Shown in pieces: positions 35,078-44,685 of a DNA stretch of 64,000 bases. The position numbers were made by a program, and so were the translations under genes. How positions within the stretch are numbered: the first letter of the stretch is position 1; every line of letters starts with the position of its first letter. The DNA comes from Bryopsis sp. KO-2023 (Eukaryota; Chlorophyta; Ulvophyceae; Bryopsidales; Bryopsidaceae). The stretch lies in NCBI GenBank assembly GCA_030272585.1, contig BSYQ01000013.1, forward strand, positions 2,108,001 to 2,172,000, in the 5' to 3' direction. A model generated the notes under the pieces. The model saw only the letters and a program-made list of their open reading frames with translations, made no database searches and was not told the DNA's origin.

Positions 35078-36376
35078 TTATTTCTGCGACCTGGTTCTCG
35101 GCCCATGCCTCTTGGACGTTGCTGGGCTGTGTGGAGGGAGCGGAAGGCGAGTCGCCGAGGAAGGTGCTGATGGTTGGTCTGGTGACGGTGGTGGGTGGCT
35201 CGGCTGACGGTGCGATCTTGCTGCTCCTGGGAGTTCCAAGCCGAGAGCCTGGAAATACTGGTCGTTCCAGGTGCCGACCTGTTCTTTAAGCTTGCCAGGC
35301 CAACGACCCTTCAGCGCTGCCTTGGTACAGCTTGGACAATCCGGGAGTGGGGCGTCGAAGGGGAGGATCGGCTTGACGCCTTGGGCTCCCTCGCCGATGA
35401 GGTCCTGTATGCGCGGGAGGTAAGGTCCTCCTGCTTCGTCGGCCGAGATGAGGGCTCCCGCCCTGGCCGCGATCCTCAACCCCACATTGTGTTTTTTGCA
35501 CAAAAGATGCCCTTTTTCGCAGAGCACGCGATCCAATCCTGGACGGGGAGCTTCCCTCGGGTATGCGCAAGCCGCGCAGGCGAAGGTGGTCGGGACAGTC
35601 GCTGGAGGTGGTGGTGGAGGTAGGGACGACGCTTTCGGAGGCTCCTCCGAAATGGGGTCATCCTCACTCCCTGAGAGCAGGACGGGACCAGGCTTCGGCC
35701 TCGGGGGAAGAGCTTCGTCCAAATCCGCATATGGGTCCTCCGTGTAATCCCACAGCTGCTGCTCGTCCTCCCCCTCGGCCTCAGCCTGGTCCACCTCCAT
35801 GGCCTCGTCCAGGATGAACCTCCCCACCCCTCGGCCTTTGAGCTTCCTTGACCTTTTTCGTCGCGGGACCACCACCTTCAGTGGGGTTGACGATGGTCCC
35901 TCTGGTGGCCTCTCCGCAGCGACTTCTTCTTGTACCGAGTCCTCCACCGTTTCGGTTTCCACGTGCTCTTTTTCTTTTTCTTTTTCCTCGGCCAGAGGTT
36001 GGTCCATTTCCATACGCTGCAGTCCACGGTTCAGGGTGTCGATAGCCTCGGTCATGGCTGTTTTCGCCAGCCTTTCCCTTTCCTGCCCCCACACAGCTGC
36101 TTGTCGAAACGCATCCAAGCGCTGCGTTTTCAGCTGTTCCTCCAACTGAGCCACTTTCTCCTCAGCGGCTTTTGCCCGCTTCTCCGCCTCGTTGGCCCTA
36201 TTTTGCCATTCGGCAAGTTCGGCCTCGAGCTTGCTCTTTTGTTCGGAAGCCTGTCGCGCGTCCTGCAGGAAACGCTCCAAGTTCGCTGCTGTCAGATCCA
36301 TGGCTTCCCCTTTCTTTTCTTTTCTTTTCGGCCGTGTGGGCTCTCTCTCCTTTTTCTTACTGACTGAAATCGACAA
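35078..36376 (-). CDS. ORF-D: coiled-coil, Cys-rich protein downstream of pol in element 1
   Basis: 432 residues from ATG 36376 (a second ATG at 36301 gives MDLTAANLERFLQDARQASE). Residues ~35-115 are a long charged coiled coil (AELAEWQNRANEAEKRAKAA). An acidic/Pro-rich middle carries a basic KVVVPRRKRSRKLKGRGVG patch that could be a nuclear signal. Residues ~265-380 contain paired cysteines: FACAACAYP, VLCEKGHLLCKKH, LPDCPSCTKA, which look like a zinc-binding fold. The C-terminus is Ser/Pro-rich and basic. It sits in the position where env-like genes lie in some LTR elements, but there is no signal peptide or membrane segment, so it is not an envelope. The frame is intact and separate from pol by ~240 bp. 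Function unknown. Confidence 0.75.
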   Translation of the reverse strand: MSISVSKKKEREPTRPKRKEKKGEAMDLTAANLERFLQDARQASEQKSKLEAELAEWQNRANEAEKRAKAAEEKVAQLEEQLKTQRLDAFRQAAVWGQERERLAKTAMTEAIDTLNRGLQRMEMDQPLAEEKEKEKEHVETETVEDSVQEEVAAERPPEGPSSTPLKVVVPRRKRSRKLKGRGVGRFILDEAMEVDQAEAEGEDEQQLWDYTEDPYADLDEALPPRPKPGPVLLSGSEDDPISEEPPKASSLPPPPPPATVPTTFACAACAYPREAPRPGLDRVLCEKGHLLCKKHNVGLRIAARAGALISADEAGGPYLPRIQDLIGEGAQGVKPILPFDAPLPDCPSCTKAALKGRWPGKLKEQVGTWNDQYFQALGLELPGAARSHRQPSHPPPSPDQPSAPSSATRLPLPPHSPATSKRHGPRTRSQK

Positions 36377-36619
36377 AGGCTTTCTGTAGCGCCTTCGTTA
36401 CTTCTCTTTAAATTCGCCGATGAGGTACCGGTCAGACACGTTGCGCAACTGAAAGGTACACTCTGATGTGACGAGGGATGGGAATTCCCTCCGAACTTCC
36501 GAGGTACCGCCTCGTTTGAGGTACCGTCCCATTCCGGCCGAGGTTGACCTCATCAGTTCGTCATCATGACTTCCAACTCCCCCATCACCCTCGTCAGTTG
36601 CATCAGAAGCTTCCTCCAG

Positions 36620-39600
36620 TCATGCTCGGCCCGTTCGTGCAACGAACTCGGCCAGCAGATCTGAACAATGTGTCGGACTCTCCTTCGGCTCCCATGTTGC
36701 CTCATGGGGTTGGTATCCTTTCCAGCAAACCAAATAGCGTTTTGCTCTTCCTTTTCCCTTCTCCCTGACGATAGCCTCCACTTCATATTCCTCCTCTCCA
36801 TCCAGCTCGTCGATAAGAGCCGGGCCGGGAGGTGCATCACGCACGAACTCCTCGGACCGCTTGTATTCTTTGAGCTTGGAGACGTGGAATGTAGGGTGAA
36901 GCCTCCAGCCTGGTGGGAGGTCGAGCCTATAGGCCACTGGTGATATTACGGCCTCAACCTTGAACGGCCCGATGAACCTTCGCCTGACCTTGGCCGGAAT
37001 GTGCTTGGTTACGGCCAGAGGGAGGTGGGCACTTCGGAGGCAAACCTCCTGTCCCACTGCGAATTCCACATGTCGCCTCTTTTTGTTGGCGCTCTCACAC
37101 ATGGTCTCCTGGGCCGAAGCGTAGTTTGCTTTGGCCTCCTCCAGGTCTCGGTTCATTCGGCTCACCATGGCCTCGGCCGCCTCCACGTTGGTACTCGGCC
37201 GGTCGGCCTCCAGGCCTCTTGGGTGTTGCCCATACATCAGGTAGAAAGGGGTGTATTTGGTGCTGGCGTTGACCGAATTGTTTGCAGCAAATTCGGCCGT
37301 GCTGAGGTATTCGCTCCATGTCTCCGGCCTTGCTTCAATGTAGGGCCGAAGGAAGTTCTCCAGTGTTCGGATTGTTACTTCGCTCTGTCCATCAGATTGC
37401 GGATGGTGAGCGGTCGACATCCTTAGATCGGTGCCCACGAGCCGAAACAACTCCTTGTAGAACTGGCTCGTAAATCTTGGGTCTCGATCAGACACGATAA
37501 CTTCCGGTATCCCTGAGGTGGGGAATACTTTGGAGAGAAAGAGCTCGGCATATCCTTTCGCCGAAACCTCCTTGGTGCACGGGACGAACTTGCACATCTT
37601 CGTGAGCCGATCCACAAAGACAGCCACGGCCGTGTACCCGTTAGACTTCGGTAAGTCAGTAACGAGGTCGGTCGTCAGCTGCTCCCACTTGTAGGCCGGA
37701 ACTGGCAGAGGGTGTAGCAACCCTTTCTGCTTGGAATTCTCGGTCTTCATCATCTGGCAAGTGGGGCACGATTCGACATAATGGTTCACGGCTCGGCGCC
37801 AGCCTCTCCACCAATGTCTTCGGCTCACAAGCTCGGCTGTCCGAGCTTTCCCTGGATGTCCCGCCATCGGCACATCGTGGTGGTCGTGCAATACCACCTG
37901 GCGTTTAGAAACCGGCACAACAATTTTCGGCTCGGCTCCAATGTCTTTGGCTTGATACATGAGCAGCCCATCTGGGGTCAGGGTGTACCCCTGAACTGCT
38001 TGTCCATTGTCGAGTTGGGTTACGATTGGTCGAAGAATAGGGTCCTCCTTAATGGCGGCTTGCCAGTCTTGTGCCTCCCCGGGCGAGATTTTGGCCCCCA
38101 AAATCGCATTGAGCCGTAACTGTGGCTTGCGTGAAAGCGCATCGGCCACAAAGTTAGCACGGCCCGGGAGGTATAAAATCTTCGGCTTGATGGACTGGAA
38201 AGAGCCAGCCTTCAACCAACGCGTTTGAGTCCGGGACAGCACACGTTGCTGCAAAAAGTGGGTCGCTGGGAGGTGGTCGGTGTAGACGGTGGTGCCGCCT
38301 GGGGCACCCTCCAGGTAGTGCCTCCACTGAGCGAGAGCGTAGGAGATCCCCAGAAGCTCCCGTTCGTAGGCCGAATACTTCTGCTCGGCCGAGTTGAGGG
38401 AACGACTTAGAAAAGCTACGGGCTGGTAGCCCTCCTCTTTGCTGCCTTGCATCAGGGTAGCTCCCAACGCGAAGTCCGAGGCATCCGTCGCCACCACATA
38501 CGGCTTGGCCGGGTCAGGAATCAAGAGAACTGGGGCCGATGTGAGTCGGTCCTTGAGCGCTTGAAAGGCTTCGGCTTGGGCCGAACCCCATTCCCAGGCT
38601 TGGTCCTTCTTGACGAGCTTCTGAATAGGAGCTGCGATCCGGGAGAATTCCCGAATAAACCGTCGGTAGTAGGACACCATGCCGAGGAAACTCCTGACCT
38701 CGGGCACCGACTGGAGCGGCTTCCAATCCTGGATGGCTTGGGTCTTGCTGCGATGTGGAGAGATACCGTCGGCCGAAATCCAATGCCCCACGAAATCCAG
38801 TTCCTTAACGGCGATGGAACATTTGGACGCCTTCGCATAAAGCTTGTGCTCGGCCAGCTTATCCAGCACGAGCCGAAGGTGCTCCGCGTGTTCCTCCTCC
38901 GTCTTGCTATACACGATGATGTCATCCAGGAAGACCACAAGAAACTTGTCGTGGAAATCCCGGAAGAGGTCGTTCACCATCGCCATGAACTGGGGTGGCG
39001 CGTTGGTCAGGCCGAAGGGCACTACCTTGTACTCATAGTGCCCATACCGGGTCCGAAAGGCGGTCTTCTCCTGATCCTCGGCCCGGATCGGCATCTGCCA
39101 GTACCCCGATCGCAAATCCAGCCGGGTAAAAACCTTGGCTCCCTGGAGGCGGTCCAAAAGCTCCTCGGGCAAGGGAAGTGGGTAGCGATTTTTGACTGTC
39201 CGCTGGTTGATCCAACGGTAGTCAATACAAAAGCGGAGTCCGCCATCCTTTTTGTTAGCGAAGAGAATGGGGGCACCCCACGGGCTCTTGGAAGGCCGAA
39301 TCAATTCTCGATCCAACATGTAATCGAGTTGTTTTCGGACCTCAGCGAGTTCGGCGGGAGAAAGCTTGTACATGGGCCGAAAGATCGGCTTCGTTCCTTC
39401 CTCCAACTCGATCTCGAATTCGTGTCCGTTCCTGACCGGTGGTGGTCCTTTGGGCAGGTCGGACGCGAATACTCGCTTGTAATCGGTCAAGAGCCGTGTA
39501 ATCGCTTTTGAGAGTTCCGGCCGAACTAGCTTGCTGATATCATCCTTCGTATGTTCATCCGCTGGTTCGGTTCCGGCCTCAGTGACCACTACCATTAACA

Positions 39601-40579
39601 CTTCCGCTTGTCCCGCACGCGCATCCTTCATGAGCTTGGCCGCGGATGTTTGTTCCATGTCACCCACGTTCATCGTCTCCGTGGGCCGTGGTTTGTCCGT
39701 TAGAGCCAGAGGAAGGGAAATACTTGTCCTTCCCCGCTGAACCGTGATCGTCCTTGTCCGGAAGCAAAGATCCGGATTCTCGGCTACGAGCCACGGAATG
39801 CCCAGTATCATTTCGTACGCCATATCCGGGAAGATATGGAAGTCCGAAACAAATGTGGCTTGGCCGGAACGAAATCGGACATTCTCGGCTCGGCCCTGGG
39901 TTTCGCCCTTGGAACCATCCGCCATGACCAGGGTGCGGCGCTGCCCAATCGCCTCCAATCCCAGCCGGGTTTGTGTCTCGGTGGAGGCATAGTTTTCCCA
40001 GCTCCCGCTATCCACATATGCTGTCACCGGCTTGTTCCCCACTTGAATGGCTATTTCGAAGCCAGTGAAACGCCCCTTCGAACAGGTGTTGCCTGTCCGA
40101 GCTATAAAAGAAAAATTGTCGGCCACTGCAGAGTCGGCTCGACTTAGTGCCCCCGGCACTTGATTGGAATCCTCCACCTCTCGGTTGCCTTGCGGGCCGA
40201 GCTGTACAGTAGGTGGTGGTTCCCTAGATGATACCCCGGGCCGTGTATGGCCAGTACCATCGGCTCCCTTACTGAGTCCTGTTCCAAGGGACTCGGCTCG
40301 CGCTGCAGTCTCGGAACTATGCGAGCTGGAGCTGGTGTTTATCCGTTTTACATGCTCTTCCGCCTTATCCTGCCAAGTAACGCTCTTGGCTATTTTTCTA
40401 TCTTCTACTCCATCTGCTTGCTCCTCCCCAAAATCTTCCGGAACCTCGGCCCTGATACCACCCGCATTTGTGTCCAGGGTAGGTGGCCTCGCGCCCCGGA
40501 CCTTCAGTTTATCGAACGCTTTGCGGCCGAGAGCTTGGGACAATTTCTGATCCCATGATCTCCTCCGCACAAGTAGCAT
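36620..40579 (-). CDS. pol: Pol polyprotein of Ty3/gypsy element 1
   Basis: Intact 1319-residue frame. In order: aspartic protease (TAYVDSGSWENYAS, later MILGIPWLV); reverse transcriptase (TRLDLRSGYWQMPI, FLDDIIVYS catalytic motif); RNase H (VVATDASDFALGATL, YTDHLPATHFLQ); integrase with H-H-C-C zinc motif (ending CPTCQM) and DDE core (LTTDLVTDL, VIVSDRDPRFTSQF, STAHHPQSDGQSE); C-terminal chromodomain (YEVEAIVREKGKGRAKRYLV, CWKGYQPHEATWEP). Overlaps the gag 3' end by 76 nt in the -1 frame, so expression needs a -1 shift or re-initiation. No canonical slippery heptamer was seen. The chromodomain is known in this group to bind modified histone H3 and steer insertion. Confidence 0.96.
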   Translation of the reverse strand: MLLVRRRSWDQKLSQALGRKAFDKLKVRGARPPTLDTNAGGIRAEVPEDFGEEQADGVEDRKIAKSVTWQDKAEEHVKRINTSSSSHSSETAARAESLGTGLSKGADGTGHTRPGVSSREPPPTVQLGPQGNREVEDSNQVPGALSRADSAVADNFSFIARTGNTCSKGRFTGFEIAIQVGNKPVTAYVDSGSWENYASTETQTRLGLEAIGQRRTLVMADGSKGETQGRAENVRFRSGQATFVSDFHIFPDMAYEMILGIPWLVAENPDLCFRTRTITVQRGRTSISLPLALTDKPRPTETMNVGDMEQTSAAKLMKDARAGQAEVLMVVVTEAGTEPADEHTKDDISKLVRPELSKAITRLLTDYKRVFASDLPKGPPPVRNGHEFEIELEEGTKPIFRPMYKLSPAELAEVRKQLDYMLDRELIRPSKSPWGAPILFANKKDGGLRFCIDYRWINQRTVKNRYPLPLPEELLDRLQGAKVFTRLDLRSGYWQMPIRAEDQEKTAFRTRYGHYEYKVVPFGLTNAPPQFMAMVNDLFRDFHDKFLVVFLDDIIVYSKTEEEHAEHLRLVLDKLAEHKLYAKASKCSIAVKELDFVGHWISADGISPHRSKTQAIQDWKPLQSVPEVRSFLGMVSYYRRFIREFSRIAAPIQKLVKKDQAWEWGSAQAEAFQALKDRLTSAPVLLIPDPAKPYVVATDASDFALGATLMQGSKEEGYQPVAFLSRSLNSAEQKYSAYERELLGISYALAQWRHYLEGAPGGTTVYTDHLPATHFLQQRVLSRTQTRWLKAGSFQSIKPKILYLPGRANFVADALSRKPQLRLNAILGAKISPGEAQDWQAAIKEDPILRPIVTQLDNGQAVQGYTLTPDGLLMYQAKDIGAEPKIVVPVSKRQVVLHDHHDVPMAGHPGKARTAELVSRRHWWRGWRRAVNHYVESCPTCQMMKTENSKQKGLLHPLPVPAYKWEQLTTDLVTDLPKSNGYTAVAVFVDRLTKMCKFVPCTKEVSAKGYAELFLSKVFPTSGIPEVIVSDRDPRFTSQFYKELFRLVGTDLRMSTAHHPQSDGQSEVTIRTLENFLRPYIEARPETWSEYLSTAEFAANNSVNASTKYTPFYLMYGQHPRGLEADRPSTNVEAAEAMVSRMNRDLEEAKANYASAQETMCESANKKRRHVEFAVGQEVCLRSAHLPLAVTKHIPAKVRRRFIGPFKVEAVISPVAYRLDLPPGWRLHPTFHVSKLKEYKRSEEFVRDAPPGPALIDELDGEEEYEVEAIVREKGKGRAKRYLVCWKGYQPHEATWEPKESPTHCSDLLAEFVARTGRA

Positions 40580-43246
40580 GATATTCCACCCCGGCCTCCT
40601 CTTCCACTTGGTGTGGTAGATCGGCCTCCACCTCCTCGGCCTCCAAATCTTCCCCCACTGCGGCCACGGCCTCGGCCTCGGCCACGACTTGATCCTCCAC
40701 CACGGTTGCCTCCAATGTAATTGATACGATCCCCTTCGGCTCTGGTGCCAATACTGTTAACTCTTGATCGCCTATTCCAACGCTGCTGACCGCCTCCTCG
40801 GCCTCCTCCCGAGTTGTGGAGTCCTCGAATACCATCCAGGCGTTCGGCCATCTCGATCGCGGCCTGTACGTCGTCCCGAATGAAGCCAACCACTTGACTT
40901 CGAATCGGCTCGCGCAAGCCCGCTGTGAATGCACTGTATGCTTCAGCGTCACTCATATCCGGTATCCTGAAGCAAACGCTGTTGTAGCGCTTGATATAGT
41001 CCTTCACCGAGGTGGTCTGCCTGAGAGTTCGTAACTCAACTCGGGCATGTTCAGAGGTGGTAGTTGGTTGGAATAATTTTCGAGCCTCCTCGGCCCACGC
41101 ACGCCAGTCGGCAAATGGTTGCCTCCGGCCCTCCATCACTTTAAGCTCGGTCAAGTTCATCCACTCGGCCGCAGGCCCCTCCGTGTTGGCACAGATTACT
41201 TGGAGCCAGTATGCTTCTGGGATGGCTTGGGCACGGAACCATCGGCCCATGCGCATCAGCCAATCGGTAACGTTGGCGGTACCGTTGAAGGCTCGTGGCA
41301 TAGGCAATTTGACTTGCCTTAGGCCATTGCTGTAGTGAATCCGCCTGCAGACCGCTATTGTGGGCTGCTGGCTGTGAACTGCAAGCCTGAAACGGCTTGG
41401 AGGGAAAGAATAGACGACTTGGAAGCGAGACAAAGGGAGTTCAATCCCAAAGTAAGGTTACAAGAACGTTCAAACCCCAAGAACTTATAGAATACCCTAG
41501 CAGCCTTGATCCTAACTGATCATAGGCTGTAACATCAGTCTGCATCAATGCTGCAAGGCATCAAACCTTGCAGTCCTTTCAATCAGAGCCCAGCTCAGCC
41601 CCACGGCCATTCCTGTGGTGCTGAGCGACCTTCTAGAACATTCTAGCTGCCAGCTCAGTAGTCCACGTACTACTTCACTGCCAGCACACCCTGACTGACT
41701 GTACGCTGCCTCAGGGCAGCCAGCCTCCTACTTAAGGTACTGCAGGACTGTCAGCAAGCCTGCTGACGTACTGCAGGGCTGTCAGAAACCCTGATTCGCT
41801 ACAATTGCCTCCTGGTGCGTCTTGTGGCCCTCCGGGTAATTGTGGTCCAAACGGTCCTCCCGGTCCGCCAGGTCCTCCGGGACCTCCAGGTCCGTTCGGC
41901 CCGCCGCCAGGTCCATTTGGTCCTCCTCCCGGTCCATTCGGCCCACCAGATCCTCCTGGTCCATTCGGCCCACCAGATCCTCCTGGTCCATTCGGCCCGC
42001 CACCTCCATCACCATCGTCCCCGCCTCCTCCTCCTGGCCGCCGTCTTCTTGGAGCGTCTCGGAATCCGGAGTTGGGGTCTTGCTGTCCAACTGAGGCATA
42101 GGAACCCAGGCCCGCAAACGGGTCCGTTCCCGAATTGAATCCGACAGCTCCAACTCCCTGTGGTTGACTGGGTCCAGGGGGTGGTTCTTGACGTGGTGCT
42201 ATGGGAGGTCCTTGGCCGGATGGCGGTGTAGGATTGGTGGCTTGGTTCTGGCCGCTGGGTGGCCTCGCGGCGGCCGCTGGGTCTCTTCGGCTCGGCCTCG
42301 GCCCGCCCGTTGGTGCAGAACCGGGCTCTCGAATGACAGGTCCTGGTGGTGGTCCGGCTCGCCGTTGGTTGGGCACTCCACTGGGTGGCGCGAGAATAGG
42401 TACCGCGGGTGCATTGCTGATGATGGGAGAAACAAGGGGCGCGTCTTGAAAACTGGAAGACGGGGGTGGTCCGGGTGGCGCTTGTGTAGTTTGGGTCACA
42501 GTTTGGGTTCCGGCTCCGGCCATGTACACAGGAATGACTTGGGGCTGCGCTGGAACTTGCTTGGACCATAACTTCACGAGCTCGTCCACGGATGGGTAGT
42601 CTTCCCGTAGACACTTTGTTTCGACCCCGAGCGTCTCGACAGCGGCCCGCTGGTCTGCCACTTGTAATGTGAGCCTCTCGGTCCGGGCTCCAAGGTCTTG
42701 GAAATCTTGAGCCGCCTTGGCGGCCGCACGTTCTTGGGCCAGGTGCATACGTTCTTCCATTTCGGCCACGAGATGTCCGTTCTCGGCTTTGAGGTGCTCG
42801 AGCCGTCGGATGAACTCCTCTTCCAACCGAACGCGGTCCTCCCAGTGATGGTCCTCCAGTTCGGCTCTCTGGTTCTCGAGGGCCGTGTTCATGGCGTCGG
42901 CCTGCTCGTTGGCCACTTGCCATTGTCGAGCTTCGGCTTCTTCGCGGGTATGATGGAGTTCTCCTCGCACTTCGTTGAGTGCTTGGTACAGCTCGGCCTG
43001 AGTACGTCCCGCCCATTCTTCGGTGTTGGCCGCCAGCTGGGCTACGGTGATAGAGGTCTCGTCTTGGTTCACCTCCACGTGGTGCACGTTCTGGACGTTG
43101 TGCTGGATATTGTTTTGCACAAATACGCCTTGCACCGGAGGGGGATCTTCTTCGGTCCCCAGGCTCATGCTGTCCCCAGCGCTCATCTCCTCCACTCCGT
43201 CGGGATAGGCGATGGCTTCGGCTGGCGCGTACGGTATGAGGTCCAT
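40504..43246 (-). pseudogene. gag: Gag of element 1, interrupted by a solo LTR
   Basis: Segments 43246-41804 and 41330-40504. Removal of 41331-41803 and one ATTGC leaves one 754-residue frame. Residues ~60-230 are coiled coil (RAELEDHHWEDRVRLEEEFI). The next ~200 are Pro-rich and end in a collagen-like tract of GGPNGPGG units. The second segment is the retrotransposon gag core (VTDWLMRMGRWFRAQAIPEA, ARKLFQPTTTSEHARVELRT), an Arg/Gly-rich linker, and one CCHC zinc knuckle CYLCGGDHGIRNC. The coiled-coil/collagen-like N-terminal extension is unusual for Ty3/gypsy gag. Start at 43246, overlapping ORF-A by 64 nt. Confidence 0.88.
41331..41803 (-). repeat. Solo LTR (family T), copy A, in gag of element 1
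   Basis: 473 bp with termini TGTAGTGAATC and GATTCGCTACA and 5-bp target duplication ATTGC (41326-41330, 41804-41808). TG...CA ends and 5-bp duplication are LTR hallmarks. Shares motifs with copy B at 46148 (GAGCTGGCAGCT, CTAGGGTATT, CTCCCTTTGT), in minus orientation. Confidence 0.88.
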
Positions 43247-43662
43247 GGTTGGACTCCGTGTGCGAGCCGTGGGTCCCGATTGCGAAGAGGTTCCTCGGCC
43301 GAGTTTGCCCGCCGGTTGCGTAGGTGCTCTTGGACTTCAGCGTAGAAACGCAGAAACTCCGGGTCGTTTCTTTCCTCCTCTGTGAAGCAGGAGTCACAGC
43401 TTCCGACACTTTCTGTGTCGTCGTTGTCGTTCGGCCCGGTAGGTGGTGGTACGGGGCTCGGCCTTCGAATAGGTGGTCCCTCAAGTCCAGGGGGTACGCC
43501 TTCGATCACGCTTGGTCCTCCGTAACAAAAGGCCAATTGGTCGATATAAAATCTTCTCCAATGCGGTGCGACCAGCTCCTCTGGCACCGAGAGATAACGG
43601 AAGGTCGGGTGTTCGTGTGTGCCGGCGGAGGACTGGGGCGAGGTAGGGTGGCTGTTCGACAT
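43183..43662 (-). CDS. ORF-A: small ORF upstream of gag in element 1
   Basis: 159 residues from ATG 43662, starting MSNSHPTSPQSSAGTHEHPT. Acidic and Pro-rich, with PHWRRFYIDQLAFCYGGPSV and a short charged helix (EERNDPEFLRFYAEVQEHLR) ending in basic sequence. No family recognised. It lies between the primer-binding site and gag and overlaps the gag start by 64 nt, so it would be the first ORF on the genomic RNA. It could be a true protein or a leader ORF that tunes gag translation. Confidence 0.5.
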   Translation of the reverse strand: MSNSHPTSPQSSAGTHEHPTFRYLSVPEELVAPHWRRFYIDQLAFCYGGPSVIEGVPPGLEGPPIRRPSPVPPPTGPNDNDDTESVGSCDSCFTEEERNDPEFLRFYAEVQEHLRNRRANSAEEPLRNRDPRLAHGVQPWTSYRTRQPKPSPIPTEWRR

Positions 43663-43691
43663 ACGGGTGGTATGGGTCTTGGTTCCGGCTT

Positions 43692-43705
43692 CGGCTCCGA
43701 AACCA
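43692..43705 (-). other. Primer-binding site of element 1
   Basis: Minus strand TGGTTTCGGAGCCG, two bases inside the 5' LTR. Complementary to a tRNA 3' end ...GGCTCCGAAACCA. Element 2 has the same TGGTTTCGGAGC at the same spacing. Confidence 0.8.
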
Positions 43706-43707
43706 GT

Positions 43708-44095
43708 TGATACAAACGTTGGAACAAGATAGACTAGTCGAGTGGACTTACGTCTAGAGCACGGAAACACCTTCAAACAAGGAACTTTACAATAGTCCAA
43801 GTTACAATAAGGCTGTGGTCCGGGCCGAATAAGTATTCGGCCGGGCCGACAGCCTGTCCAACCCTTTCATCCAACTCAGCGTCCTAATGGCCCCTTGGCC
43901 GTGTCCTAATGGACCCTAAGCTGAATGTGAGGCTCCAGGCCGAACTGAGGGTTGCCACCTCAGAGGCGGCCTGGCCCTCTCCCTTAATGTGTGGCTATGA
44001 TGATGGTGAGCTGGTTCGGTCCGACTACTGTCAGGCCGAACCACGTGTTGGGTGAGTGGGCCGAACCGCGTGTCATACGACGGACGTTCGTATCA
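43708..44095 (-). repeat. 5' LTR of element 1
   Basis: 388 bp, apparently identical by eye to 34006-34393; carries the promoter for the minus-strand transcript. Confidence 0.95.
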
Positions 44096-44431
44096 GGGTC
44101 TGTGCAAAGTCTGTGCAGGTCTGTGCAAAGTCTGTGCAGGTCTGTGCACAGTCTGTGCAGTTTCTGTGCAGACTCTGTGCACAGTCTGTGCAGATTCTGT
44201 GCAGTTCTGTGTTGTGCTGTGCAGTCTGTGCACCTGTGCAGTACAGGTCTGACCTGTGCACAGAACAGACAGTCTGTTCTGTTCTAGCCTGTGGAATTTC
44301 GAAAAACAGGACAGGACAGCACAAGGTGCACAGAACCCGCACAGAACCCGCACAGAACCCTGTCCTGTGCGATGCACAGGACAGGGGTCTGTCCTGTGCA
44401 GCCCATGACTGACCGGCGCGCCCCGAGCGAG

Positions 44432-44671
44432 TGTTTAGAACCTCTCCTGCGCGACCTTGTCGCCAAAAGAAGCCCCCTGGACAGCCCCTTGAAGTCCTTT
44501 AACCCTCCAACCCCATGGGTCCCATCAACCACGTGGAGGAACCTAGCAAGCTAGGCGGACACCCTGTCCAGTCACATCACCCATCAGGGGGATGTGACAT
44601 CGACCACCCACTACACCACGCCACCCACATGGCTAGTGGAGGCGGCACACTCAGGCAAGGAGGGCATAACA
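44432..44671 (-). repeat. 3' LTR of element 2
   Basis: 240 bp, apparently identical by eye to 51250-51489. A purine tract (minus strand CGGAGGGGGAGGCC, 44672-44685) abuts it. Confidence 0.93.
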
Positions 44672-44685
44672 GGCCTCCCCCTCCG

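Larger units (their letters stand above)
34006..44095 (-). mobile_element. Ty3/gypsy chromodomain LTR retrotransposon, element 1 (10.1 kb)
   Basis: 388-bp LTRs at both ends (TGATACAAACG...CGTTCGTATCA), 5-bp target duplication GGGTC (34001-34005 and 44096-44100), primer-binding site, polypurine tract, gag, pol and two further ORFs, all on the minus strand. Domain order protease-RT-RNase H-integrase-chromodomain places it in the chromovirus branch. Inserted inside MITE copy 1. Its gag is broken by a solo LTR of another family. Confidence 0.96.
33885..44411. mobile_element. hAT-like MITE copy 1, split by a Ty3/gypsy element
   Basis: Segments 33885-34005 and 44096-44411 (about 432 bp once the retroelement and one GGGTC are removed). 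Ends are CAGACATGGGCTG and its near-inverse CAGCCCATGACTG. The 8-bp target duplication ACCGGCGC lies at 33877-33884 and 44412-44419. Eight-bp duplications and CAG...CTG termini are hAT superfamily features (established). There is no transposase. The interior is an array of CTGTGCAG-type units flanked by longer inverted sequence, so the single strand could fold into a hairpin. The open frames over it (repeated CAKSVQV-type) are repeat artefacts. Confidence 0.88.

Noticed and set aside
41805..42138. Pro-rich plus-strand frames (PPGPPGPPGPFGPP) suggesting a cell-wall or collagen gene
   Set aside because: They are the antisense of the GGPNGPGG tract in gag of element 1; the gag frame is the long one with a zinc knuckle.
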